Assembly: GCF_947507565.1 (NCBI RefSeq)
Contig: NC_089182.1
Span: forward strand, 3,286,001 to 3,350,000
Source of the DNA: Oscarella lobularis
Taxonomy: Eukaryota; Porifera; Homoscleromorpha; Homosclerophorida; Oscarellidae
Length of the DNA stretch: 64,000 bases
Reading direction: 5' to 3'
Within the stretch, counting starts at the first letter, position 1; every line of letters starts with the position of its first letter. This document shows positions 34,601 through 53,600 of the stretch, piece by piece. A program made the translations under genes and the position numbers. A model generated the notes under the pieces. That model saw nothing but the letters and a program-made list of their open reading frames with translations, did not search any database and was not told where the DNA came from.

Positions 34601-37600
34601 GTTAACGGTATGTTTAGCTATTCTTGTTGATCGTTGTATTGACTAGGCTTTTTAGGACCTCCGGAAGAGTGCACCATTTTGTCAGTTAAAAGTACTATCG
34701 GCACTCGCGTGGCTTTGACTGTTCAGTGTCTCATCAACGGAAACGCCTCTGTTACTAACTACAGGGTATTCTACAGAGCCTTGTCAGAAGCTTGGTCGTC
34801 GATAGTTGTTACAAAAGCTTTACCAATCGAGGTCTCAGATTTGATTCTATTGGCAAAGTACGAATTCAAAGTGAGCGCGGGAAACGAGCATGGATATGGG
34901 CCAAACAGCAGCACAATCGAAGTGCAGACAGCTGAAGGAGGTACGTGGCGTTTAGTACACGTATTATGTTGTATTGGTACTTCAACAGTCATTTGTTTAC
35001 AGCTCCGTCTGCTCCTTTGAATTTGGACTCGATGTCATTGACGTCCACTTCAGAGATGATAACATGGAGTCTTCCTAAACATCCGAACGGAATGATTAGA
35101 AACTATGTTTTGTTCTATTGGAAAGTTGCCGAAGGAAAGGATTCTTATAACCCCATGATCGCTAATAAATCAAGCACAACTCTTTCGGCGATTCTACGTG
35201 ATCTTGAAGAGTCTGTCAGATACAACGTTTCGGTGCGTACGAATTTTAATGATGTTTCTGAAGAGATGAGGTTTATTTAGGTTTGCGCCGTCACGATTTC
35301 TCAGGGGCCATGCAATAGTATCATAATCAGAATTAGAAATAATACAAAGGAGACCAAAAACGACGCTGATAACAGCTTTGGTAGCAACTCTGGCACTGCA
35401 GTTGCTGTGGCTGTGGTTATTGTAATACTAGCCATAGCGGGAATCATTCTTTCCGTTATCATCGTCAAGTGAGCATTGTGCAGAGTAAATAGAGCAGAAG
35501 ACGATTTTTTACGCGTTTTAGGCGTCGCAGTCAACAGAAGAAGCGTGAAACTTCCGCTATTAAGATGTCCGCAATGGTACGCTTCGGGGATGACGACGAC
35601 GACGACGACGACGACGAAGATTCGCCTACTGCCGGTAAGAAGAAAGAGTTATTGGCTCTGTTAAGTACTGCAGGATATACAAGTACTTGCTTTTGGTAGC
35701 TTCCTTATCAGTGGAGGTGTACGAAGGCAGTACAGCTCTTTTGTCTAGCAATGTCGCTGCAAATTACGAAATTAAATGGTATCGAGGACAGACACGTTTT
35801 CCAGGAAAAGACACGCGTTTTCAGCAGCTTTCCCATGGGGATCTTCAGATCACGGCGGTTCGTAGTAGCGATTCCGGTACTTACCGAAGGGCTGTGCACA
35901 GCAAGGCTGGAGTTGATGAACAGACCGTTGAGCTTATTGTGAAGCCAGTTGAAGACCAATTGGACGGATTTTCTGGATTGGGTAATAACGGAATTAAGTT
36001 CTTTACTTTCATTCCAGATTAAAATATCTAGCAACTGGCAAACCAATTCGCGCAAGGTCAGAAACGCACGAAGTGCAGTTGGATGACTTTCTTGATCACG
36101 TCACCGCTATGAATGAGTCAGGGGGGTCTGGATTTACTGAGGAATTTAAGGTCCGAATGGCCTATGACAACGTCCTGTAATCTAATTCCATCTGTAGGAG
36201 CTGGAGCAAGCAGGTACTGAGGTGGAACTGACTACTATCGCATCTTCTTCAAATGGGAAAAAAAATCGCTACAAAAATATTCTGACTTGTAAAGTCGTTC
36301 TCTTGCACAACGTTATTATTGATGACCTCTACAGATGATCATGCTCGTGTTGTTTTGAAACCTGTGCCCGGCGCTGATCCGCTCAAATGCGATTACATTG
36401 CAGCTGCTTATGTTGACGTGAGTCACTTCAATCTTCACTGAACGAGAGAACTCAACTGAATGCGTTTTATAGGGCCATTGCATTCCAAAGAAATACATCG
36501 CTTCGCAAGGTAGTACTCAAGTTGAAAGATAACCTCGTAACATCGTTATTCGCATGTAGGGCCAACCAAGAATACGGCGGGAGACATGTGGCGTATGATC
36601 TGGGCTGAAAATGTCAAAGTCATTGTGATGCTTACACACTTGATTGAAGGAAGCGGCAAGGTAATCGTTTTCCTTCTGTATTTCACTATCTGTAACTCTT
36701 TTATGAGTTCAGATTAAATGCTGTCAGTACTGGCCTTTGGATGTTGGAACAACGCAAAATTTTGAAGGATTTGATGTCACCTTGGAGAGTATTGAACAGT
36801 TTGCAGAGTATGACATCAAGTCTATTAGAATCGTCTTGGTAAAGGTTAGAAAGCATGCACAACGTCTTTTTGCTACTGCGGCACAACACAGGCCTTTCTA
36901 TGTATAGGGAAAAGAAACGAGATATCTAAAACTGTATCACTTCACTGCTTGGCCTGATCACGGTGTTCCAAAATTTTCCACGGGGCTGCTTGGTTTTATT
37001 AAGAGAGTGAACAGAGAACTACCTAAGAACTCTGGTCCTATGGTAGTTCATTGCAGGTTTGCATTGATTAGTTTTAGATCAATTTTTTTCTTTCAAATTT
37101 CATAAATTTTGTGTCAGTGCTGGAGTTGGACGTACAGGCACGTTTATCGTGATTGATCAGATGCTCGAAAAAATCAGCGAAGGGCTTCCGATTGACGTCT
37201 TCAGTGCCGTGAAGTCTCTCAGGACTCGACGCCAAGAAATGGTTCAAGGCGAAGTAAGACTCGTCGCTACTGCAGTATATAACATAAGCCAATGGATTCG
37301 CTATAGGTTCAATATGTTTTCATATATATTGCACTACTTGAAGCCGTCTTGTGCGGCAAAACTCAAATTCCGGTGCAGAATCTTCGCTTAGCATTTTCCA
37401 AGCTATCTGAAGAAGACGGCAAAGGTCGAAGTGGATTTGAACGCCAGTATATGGTAAATATGAACAGCTTGGGTGTTGCATAGGACGTCACGTATCTTTT
37501 TAGGTTTTACAGACAACCAGGGCTAATGTCAACAAGGCTCTGTGCGAGTCCGGGCTCCATCCTACCGTGCAGAAGAAAAACCGATACCCGGAAATTGTTC

Positions 37601-38640
37601 CACGTGATTTTTTAATACCCCAATCCGCTATGTTTGTTGAGTACAATTTTAGTTGATACTGAGAGAGTCGTCTTGCGTTTGGAGGAAGCCGGATCTGGTG
37701 ACAGTAGCGCTCTGTGCGTGAATGCGGCAGCTGATTATATCAATGCGAGCTATGTCAATGTAAGCAAAGGTTTTTTGGTCTAGCAGAGAATTACGAAAGT
37801 TTTTATCAGGGCTACCGTCGTCAAAATGCGTTTATAGTGACTCAGGGACCGCTGGAAAATACCGTGAACGACTTCTGGAAAATGGTGTGGGAACAGGATA
37901 CATACACAATCGTCAACTTGACTCAGCTGATTGAAGACGGCAATGTCGGTTGAAAAAATTCGAATACAAGCATCAGTTCATATTATCTGATATAGGAAAT
38001 GTGCTATCAGTATTGGCCAAAGACAAAAGCTCGCTACGGTTCATATAAAGTTGAAATTAATAGCCAAAATTCTTCTGACTCTTACATCGTGAGGAAAATC
38101 AACGTCAGGAAGGTTTGTTGCTAGAACCTTCTCCTCTTCCTATCTTACCTATAATGTAGGGTTCTGAAGTGAGAACGGTTCGTCAGTTTCACTTTACTGC
38201 CTGGCCAAATGACGAGTGCCCTACATCAGCAACTCACCTACTTGAAATGATGGCGCAGATTGAAAAATGGCAACAAAAGACAGGCAACAATGTCATCACC
38301 GTTCATTGCAAGTGAGTTTTCTGCGCGTGTCTAATGGATGGCTATCTAGAAGAGCGGCTATTTCCATAGCAATGGTATTGGTCGTTCTGGTGTGTTCTGC
38401 ACTATTGTTTCTGTGATTGAGGAAATGAAGGTGGAGAATGTGATTGATGTATTCTACAAAGTGAAATCGCTGCGCATCAAGAGGCCTGGGGTAGTGCAGA
38501 ACGTTGTGAGTGTACACTGGCGACCATAAAATTGAATCATTATTCAAATATTTAATTATTATCAGGATCAATATAAGTTCTGCTACAAGGCGATTCTCGA
38601 CTACACTAAGGGCTTTGATACCTATGCGAATTTCAAGTGA
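31697..38640 (+). CDS. Receptor gene B: F5/8C-Ig-TSP1 array receptor tyrosine phosphatase
   Basis: The ORF is intact across all exons and encodes roughly 1,800 residues. Order: signal peptide (31697-31772), F5/8C (31904-32383), Ig (32438-32719), TSP1 (32774-32908), F5/8C (32962-33360), Ig (33407-33739), TSP1 (33798-33944), Ig (33997-34302), Ig (34353-34607), two FN3 (34656-34940, 35003-35232), TM exon (35281-35468), a basic-acidic linker with nine consecutive Asp (35522-35634), a cytoplasmic I-set Ig without the usual Cys pair (35700-35981), then PTP D1 and D2 (36032-38640). D1 has WPDHGVP and [10 protein letters not shown], so it should be active. D2 keeps C-X5-R (HCNNGIGRSG) but reads WPN at the WPD position. 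It should dephosphorylate phosphotyrosine at the plasma membrane; neighbouring tail-type receptors are plausible substrates (inference). Confidence 0.92.
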
Positions 38641-39040
38641 CAGCGTTGCTAGTTAGAAACTACTCTGAACTTTGATGTAACTTTTCCTTTTCTCTTCTGT
38701 TCACTCAGATAGGCGTTTTTGCTTGTTTCTTGAAGGATAGCATGAGAGATACGCACGGTAATGACTGGGTTGATTGGGTTTTCTGCAAATATGGCAGAAG
38801 ATTCCGTTAATCGTTGATCGTTTCTTTTCGCACGCCTCTTCGGATTGAAGGGATCGGTTGAGAGGCCCGCACAGTTCAGCTTGAGGCGTCATCGCGACGG
38901 ATCGAGAGATTAGCCACTAATCTCTCGGGACTCATCTCCGTCCCGGAAGTTTGGACGAGTGCTACACTCTCTTTGTCCTCTCGCCTCGTTTCAGCAACCA
39001 CCCGACTCCGCGGACTACGGAACTACGTTCGAGCGTTGTA
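38641..39040 (+). promoter_or_regulatory. Upstream region of receptor gene C with type I first-exon leader
   Basis: The 3' flank of gene B passes into the conserved leader from ~38856 (GGTTGAGAGGCCCGCACAGTTC). It lacks the CCCGGATAACC element seen before B and D. No other gene is visible. Confidence 0.4.
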
Positions 39041-41321
39041 ATGACTTGGTTTCTTTCGTTAGTGCTGAGACTGGCAACGACGCTGACGATTTTTGGGCTT
39101 GATCAAGTCTGTGGAGGTGAGAGGAAGAACTTTATGGCGTACGCATACGGGTTTAGAGAAGGAAGTGAGTCTGGATGCAAAAATGCTGAATTTTAGCGTC
39201 GGTCTGGCAACATCTGAGGGAAATACTTCCTACGCACAGGCAGTGGATGGTCATTTGGGGCAGAAATGGTCCGAGTGCGCCAATTCTGCTCTAGCCCCTT
39301 CTCGTCCTGTGTGGTTGACTATTGATCTGGGTCGTCTCTACTCCGTAAACAACGTCAAAATGCTTTCTCGCGGAAATTACGGAAGAGAGTCTGAGATCTA
39401 CGTGGGAAAGAGCAAGCAAAGGGAAGTATCGACCCAACCAAAGATCACAAGTGTGGTGATAAATATCCTATTGGTGTAGCTCCAACGACTTTGACTGACT
39501 TTCCTTGCTCTCCTTCTGGTTGGATTCGATATGTTACCATTCACCATAATGATAATGCAAGCTCCCATGGCTATTATCTGCAAGTTTGTGAAGTTGAAGT
39601 GTATTACAACAAGAACGAAGGTACGGCAAACATCTGAGCGCAATTGCCGTTAAGAATAGGGTTTAATTTAGATGACGATGTTACCATAAAAAATCTTACT
39701 AGTTTTCCTATTACAAGCGTTGGTGAGATTGCAGTGTGCGGTTCATCCAAAGGAAATTTTGGCCCAACATGGACATTTCCAAATGGAACGAAAGTTCCAA
39801 TACAGAACTCGTCAGCAATTCAACAAACTAAGAGTTCACCAGAATTCAAACTACTTCGTCTAAATTATCTGGACTCCGTCGTTTTAAATGGCAACTACAG
39901 ATGCGTGTACACTGCAAACGGCGCCAAGAAAACGAAAACGGTCAATGTCATTAGTAAGAAATTCAGAGCTAAAGACGTACTCAATGACTAATGTATGTAT
40001 TTCTTGTAGTTGGTTGTCACGCAACGTCATGGTCGACGTGTTCATCGTTATGCGGGAAAGGAATACGGACGAGAACTATCACTTCATCTCAAAGCAGGGA
40101 CTGCTCTTCTTTCAAGTCATCAGAAGTGTGCTGGACTACAGATTGTAAGTACTTCATTGTTCTGTTGAATTTCTCTTGTAATATGAGCCATTTTTGAGGC
40201 GGAGAAATTGATATGAAAAATGCAGTTGCTACTCATGGGCCATTCTCAAAACTCTCCGCCTCACGAGCAATCGATGGCAACGTCAGTTCATGTTCTGCAG
40301 CGTATGCGTCATCTTCTCCGTGGTTACGTGTCGATCTAAAGACCGTTTATTTAATTACAAGCGTTGAAGTGTTATTTGATTCTAGTGGAGGAGACGGCGC
40401 GGTAGTTCGGGTGGGAAGCAATTTGTTTAATAATGGCAATGTTAAGTGGAATCGTCCTAACTTTCCTAATGGAATAATCAGAAGTTACACGGTGATTTAC
40501 CAAAAAGCTGCCGCAGAGAAACATGATCTTTATAAAGTCATCGTCGTTAAATCGAATTCTCTTTTGGTGAATCTAACTGACCTTCAAGATTCTGTTTCGT
40601 ATATTGTATGGGTACGTGTTCTAGTAAGCGCTATTTTGATCCGTATGCATTCTTTCAAATTTAGGTTTGCGCTGTAACGATTTCTCCAGGTCCCTATGAA
40701 AGTATAGCAATGACCACCGCACCAGAAGGTTAGACTAGACTACAAATTTACCTTCTATTTTCAAACCATTTTTTTCATTTTTCAAGCACTGAGACCTTTA
40801 AGTGAAGAGAGAGAGAAATTGCCTAGAGCCCCTTTGTTTAGCTCTGTTACAGTGGCTTCTACAGTTCTATTTGTCATTACTCTCATCGCCTTCGTTGTCC
40901 TCGTTGTGATGTATGTTCGACTTCGCAAGAGGCCGAAGAAGTCATACTGTACGGGTGACAAGACAAATCTTTACGAAATGCCCAGCAAAGTGGGCGGTAA
41001 AGGGGACATTGTGCCTCACCCAATGACGCGGTCCAGCGCATATGAAGAAACAACAATACTCAAGAAACAAAACGGTATTTGATAAGCTACTAGAGAATGA
41101 TGGCCCGGTGTTCACCGTGTTGCCATCATGCAGAGCCTCCCACCGCTTACCGTACGCGAGTGCATAACATAGTGTGACGTCATAGTTTTTATGCTGTCAC
41201 ATATTCACGTTGTCATTACAGCCGTTAGCTACTACTAGTACAGCTCGGTCCTACCTACATACTGTAAATACAGTACTTGCATGATTGCTGTGTTTTCCTA
41301 ATTAGGCGCTTTTCTGACGTA

Positions 41322-42005
41322 CAGTACAGTGCGTGCCAGCATAAATGGCCACAAAACGCGCGCTAAGATCACTGTAGATCACTCGCTGCAAGACATACAG
41401 TGTCACTGTGTGTCAACGAAAATCGCTCTAATGCCTATTTTAAACAGGGATGTCAGTTTGACTTTTGTGGGACGTACTCCCAAAGATTTAAATTTTTTGC
41501 AAGTTTAGCGCGCGCTAATTTTGTAAAGGAAAGATCATTTTCAAATTCGCCGATAATAAATTTCTAAACAATGCACGTGAGAAGCCATTTATAGAGTGAG
41601 TTTCTTTCTAACTTGATCCCTAACGGAAAAAAATGCATTTCTATTTACGTCACGTGACATCCGTTTCTTTCCACCGAATTACTGTATTGAAAATCAAAGA
41701 TAATGAAGTTTTAGAAAATGGTATAAAGTGACAGATGAGTTTATGAAAGCCGTCATATGTTGTTTGAAACTGGAAAAAAAACGAACTTTTCTGTGTTCTT
41801 AGCAAAACGTATAGAAACGTTGTCTGCGGTGAAATCAAAACCGTTTTCTTACAAAATAGACGTAAATAGAAATGCTAGACTTCATTGGAAATCCTTGATG
41901 TGACGATCAAACGTCAAAACTACGCCAAATGTAAACTACGCTCTGAATTCCTCGCGCGCTACTAAAAGTCCCGTTTGGCCATTTATGCTGGCACGCACTG
42001 TACTG
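41322..42005. mobile_element. Non-autonomous Tc1/mariner-type element (MITE-like), 684 bp
   Basis: The ends are inverted copies of CAGTACAGTGCGTGCCAGCA continuing to about 30 bp (TAAATGGCC), flanked on both sides by TA, the Tc1/mariner target duplication. The interior has no transposase ORF. Degenerate GCGCGC motifs lie just inside both ends. It sits in the last intron of receptor gene C. Confidence 0.85.
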
Positions 42006-42281
42006 TATTTGATAATGTGCTCTGTATTTGAGGAGGACCTACGGGTCATATTTCCTGTTACCCGTACACGCGTACATACCCACCCATATACTGTACATGT
42101 GACTGGATACTTTTGATTGTGACGTCAGAGCGTGACAATCAAAACTGTCGTTTCGGTTTCTCAGCGCATTTATAACACGGAAAATAGCACAGATCAATTG
42201 GAAATAAGGGTTTCTAAGCATTTTTTCCGTTTATGAAAGAAAAAACGCTTTATTCGGGTCGTAAATCGAACAGACATACAT

Positions 42282-42282
<1 letters not shown>

Positions 42283-42323
<41 letters not shown>
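42283..42323 (+). repeat. (CAGA)n microsatellite
   Basis: About ten uninterrupted CAGA units in the last intron of gene C, preceded by degenerate CATA units. Confidence 0.95.
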
Positions 42324-42324
<1 letters not shown>

Positions 42325-42473
42325 CTTCAGGTCCTAAGATCACGTTTGAGAGAGCCTCCCTCCTTCGTTATACGGGCTCCACCCGTACAACTGCGGTGGT
42401 CGGCTCCAATATAGCAAAGGATTCCGTTGACCAAACGTATGCTGAAATTGGTACGCCAAAGAATGATAATTAG

Positions 42474-42825
42474 ACCAAACTCAAGGTTGTTTCAGTCAAT
42501 TTTTGTTGCGTTTGAATTTGTTTGTTTTGCATCCGTCAAGAACTAGATAAATAGTTAGACTAACACAGTGGTTTTTAGTGATGATCATTGATTATTTCTT
42601 TACGCGCGCCTCTTTCGGATCCCCGGATAACCATGGCCTATCTGAAGGGATCGGTTGAGAGGCCCCGCACAGTTCACCTTGAGGCGTCGTCGCGACGGAT
42701 CGAGAGATTAGCCACTAATCTCTCCGTCCCGGAAGTTTGGGCGAGTGCTACACTCTCTTTGTCCTCTCGCCTCGTTCTACGACCACCCGACTCCGCGGAC
42801 TACGGAACTACGTTCGAGCGTTGTA
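42474..42825 (+). promoter_or_regulatory. Upstream region of receptor gene D with type I first-exon leader
   Basis: This contains CCCGGATAACCATGG (42622-42636) and, from ~42650, the conserved leader GGTTGAGAGGCCCCGCACAG. Compared with gene C, a short segment of the leader after CTAATCTCTC is missing. Confidence 0.45.
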
Positions 42826-50081
<7,256 letters not shown>

Positions 50082-50666
50082 CGACGTTTCTAGTTAGAAT
50101 TTTGACGTAACTTTTTTCTTCTGTCTACTCAGCTTCGCGTTCGTTGTTTTCTTTGCTTCTAGGTAGATCCGCATCCGGGTTTCGTGAGATTTTTCGGAAA
50201 ATGTTCACAGACGCGCACAGGCGGCTATCTCTGTCTGGAAAGTTTCGGCGCGTTTTACTTTGGTCTCTCGTCGTGTTTCTGCTGCTATCGGGCTCTCCGG
50301 CTGATCAGACGCTGCCTCTACTTGACTATGACTTACTCTTGTTGTTTCTGCTAAGACTGGCAGGGATCGTGGCGTTTTTTGGACTTTTTCAAGTCTCTGG
50401 AGGTAGGTAGACTTCGACAGTTCACCTTCGAGTTCGATCGTCCTTGAATGCGCTCGTCGCGTGAGAATTAAAATGATTACGGTTACGCGTCGAATCGGAT
50501 GAAAGATCGGTTGAGGCGTTGCCGCGACGGATCCAAAGATTAGTTGCTGATTTCTCAGAGCTTGTCTCCGTCCGGGAAGCTTGGGCGAGTTCTAAGTCTC
50601 ACGCTCGTCTGGCTGCGGTTCGTCGTCCTCTCGCCTTGTTTCAGTGACCATCCGACTTCGCGAACT
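50082..50666 (+). promoter_or_regulatory. Upstream region of gene E with both leader types
   Basis: From ~50164 a type II first-exon leader (GCATCCGGG... GTGAGATTTTT, as before F and G) runs to a splice donor at 50403. From ~50508 a type I leader (GGTTGAGGCGTTGCCGCGAC, as before A-D) follows. Gene E is the only copy with both. Confidence 0.55.
50201..50402 (+). other. Possible alternative (type II) leader exon of gene E
   Basis: ATG 50201 opens a 202-nt exon ending in phase 1 at GTAGGT, as required to join the F5/8C exon. It contains a hydrophobic run (LLLLFLLRLAGIVAFFGLF). The ATG used in genes F and G (here 50328) is out of frame by a one-base loss, so this is either an alternative first exon rescued by the upstream ATG or a relic. 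Confidence 0.45.
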
Positions 50667-53600
50667 ATGGAACTACGTTCGAGCGCTGTCGTGGCTTGGT
50701 TTCCTTCGTTACTGTTGCAACTGGCAACGATATTGACGATTCTTGGGCTTGATCAAGTCACTGGAGGTAAGTAGGGGAATTCGCATGTCAAATTCACTCG
50801 TTTGGGCTCTTGGAAAATTTAGTTCGGTACTGTACGAAATTTTCACTTCTGTACAAACCCATATTATAGTAAATGGTTTTCTGTTTAGAGACAAAATTGA
50901 CTCTGGATAAGGCAATACTCAAATTTCAAAACGTTCGGCAAACTACGGAAGGAGGACTATCAAGAGGAGCTTCTTTTGCTAAGGCAGTGGATGGTCATTT
51001 TGGGCAAAACTGGAAAGATTGCGCCATTTCTGCTTTTGCCCCTACTCGTCTGTTGTGGTTATCGATTGATCTGGGTCGTCTCTACTCTGTAAACAACGTC
51101 GCAATGCTATCTCGTGGACAGTACGGAACAGAGTCTGAGATCTACGTGGGAAAGACTGCTATGAGCGGAAGTATCGACCCAGCCAAAGATCACAAATGTG
51201 GCACCAAATTTCCTAATGGTACAGCTCCAACGACTTTAAACAGCTTTCCTTGCTCTCCTGTTCGTTGGATTCAATATGTTACCGTTCGCCGTCAAGTTCC
51301 TGGAAGCAGCATTGGCGAGTATCTGCAAGTATGTGAAGTTGAAGTGTATTACAACGAGAACGAAAGTACGGCAAACGTCTAAACACGCCACCGTTAAAAA
51401 CAGGGTTCTAATTTAGATGACGGTGTTATGATAACGAAAGCGAGTACTTCATTAATTGGCAAGATTGCGCTATGCGGTTCACCTAAAGGAGACTTTGGTC
51501 CGACGTGGAAATTTCCGAATGGAACAAACGTTTCAACAAAGAAATCGGCAATTCAACAAACGAATGGTTCACCAGGATTCAAGCAATTGCGACTAAATTC
51601 TCTGAAATCCGATCTTTTGAATGGCGACTACAAATGCGTGTACATGGCAAACGGCGTCAAGAAAACGAAAACGGTCAATTTAGAGTGTGAGGATAAGCCG
51701 CTGTCATTGAAAGAAAACTGTTTTATTTGTTTGTAGTTGGTTGTGGAGCAACTTCGTGGACGGCGTGTTCATCATCATGTGGAAAAGGACAGCGGATGAG
51801 GACTGTCACTCGGTACAGGAAGAACGATTGCTCATCTTTGAAATCATCAGCAGTGTGTTGGACTACAGATTGTGAGTGTTTTCTGACGAGTCTTCTTGCT
51901 ACCTGAGCGTTTTTAGGCGGGAGAATTAATATGAAAAATGCAAAGGCTACGTTTGTAGGAGGGTCAGCGTTGTCAGCATCACTGGCCATAGATGGGAAAC
52001 TGATGGGAAATTTATGCGCTGCAACTTTGGAGTCAACTTCTCCGTGGTTGCGAGTTGATCTGAAGACGGTTTATTTGATTACAGGCGTTGAAGCGTCATT
52101 TTGGTTGAACCGAGGAAACGGCGCGGTAGTTCGAATAGGAAGTAATTTGACTAATAATGGCAATGATAATCTAAAGTGCGGTCAGCCAATAAGCAATTCA
52201 GCGTCTGGAACGTGGACAAGAACTGTTTGTTCACCTCCAATCTGGGGCCGATACATTAACGTACAGAATATCTTCTCAAGCCAAGATTATTTAAGCGTGT
52301 GTGAATTGAGAGCGAACTACAGTAAGAAATGTGGCTCTAATCAATTCATCTATTCATTGAATTGTTTATAAAAATAGCACTTGACGTTGGCATTCTCTAC
52401 AATGATTCTTCTGTTGCGTCTGGAGAAGTTTACTCGTACGCCGAGGAGCTTTCCGTTCCATTTCTGTGCGGCGTCAATCCAGATTCAACGAACTTCAATT
52501 CGCTGCTCAACATTCAGTGGAAATATGGCAACAATGGTAACCCAATTCCTGCGTTGTCATCAAAGTCTGATGTTGAACAATCTAAAACGAATAATCTGTC
52601 AAGTCTACATATAAGAAGGGCTCCGTCAGGTGACCAAAACTACTCTTGTCACTTTACGTGGATCGATCAAACAAACAAAAGTCTCGTGTTCAACCTAAAG
52701 ATCAACGGTGGAACAGCAATTAAGCATAACAGATTGACTCTCTAAAGCGTGTGTTTGTAGTTGATTGTAGGTGGAGCGAGTGGTCGGTATGTTCTGCACA
52801 ATGTGGCGTGGGAAGAAGATCTCGAACATCCGACGATTCAGTGAGAAAACATCGCGGAAAATCGTGCATCGGATCCTCAATGGAAGTCTGTGACACTGGA
52901 ATTCCCTGTACGTAAATTCTAAGCAACGGAATGTAATAATCGCATCATTTTGAAGGTTCTCCAACTCCCGTTGACACTTTGGTAATTGCTCAAGAAGGTC
53001 AGAAAGCTAAACTAGAGTGTGAAGCATATAGTCAACTGGCGACGCCTATTGAATTTGAGTGGTTCAAAAATGGCTTGAAATTGACCGATCTTTCACTAAC
53101 AACTTCTGCCAATTTGACAGCGGGAAAATACCGAGGAACGCTGACATTTGCGTCTGTCAAAAAGACAGCGAGCGCATTTTACACTTGCAAAGCTCGTGGG
53201 GTACGCGGTCTCAGTAATTCATCGACGGCAATAACGCTCAATGTCACTTGTAAGTTTGTCGTGTTTCTCGCGTTAACTTACATGTGTTTCTTTTACAAAG
53301 ATCCTCCTCAAAATGTCAAAGTGATCGCAAATTCCACGGAGTTTGTGAAAGGAAAGAGGATAATTCTAAATTGCAGTGCCGAAGCAAATCCTTTGTCTCA
53401 CCGTTACTCGTGGTGGAAAGACGGTCAATTATTAAAAGCGGGGTCAGAGTCACAATTTCTCTTTTCAAAGTTGAATTACTCTGATAACGGAGCGTATAAA
53501 TGCGAGGCGAGAAATTCAGTGAATTCATCTATGTCAGGCGAATTCGTTCTTGTCGTCAAAAGTATGCCGAGCTTTTCCCCAATTGTGTGCTTTTAGCAAA

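Larger units (their letters stand above)
39041..42473 (+). pseudogene. Receptor gene C: tail-type paralogue with frameshift and internal domain fusion
   Basis: The leader (39041-39116) and F5/8C exon (39157-39620) are recognisable, but compared with gene B seven bases are missing at ~39413 after VGKS, shifting the frame to a stop at 39477-39479. Downstream exons are otherwise well kept: Ig (39672-39953), TSP1 (40010-40144), then an exon (40199-40611) in which the second F5/8C runs directly, in frame, into the second half of an FN3 domain near 40445; the intervening Ig, TSP1, Ig, Ig and FN3 exons are gone. TM and tail follow (40665-40728, 40787-41074) with LYEMP and SAYEE, and the last exon (42415-42473) has TYAEIG. 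The final intron holds a 1.3-kb insertion. A truncated secreted product is possible; otherwise it is a pseudogene. Confidence 0.85.

Noticed and set aside
41097-42414. Possible separate gene in the 1.3-kb last intron of gene C
   Set aside because: No coding frame or RNA gene is visible; it is explained by a TA-flanked MITE, a CAGA microsatellite and AT-rich sequence.
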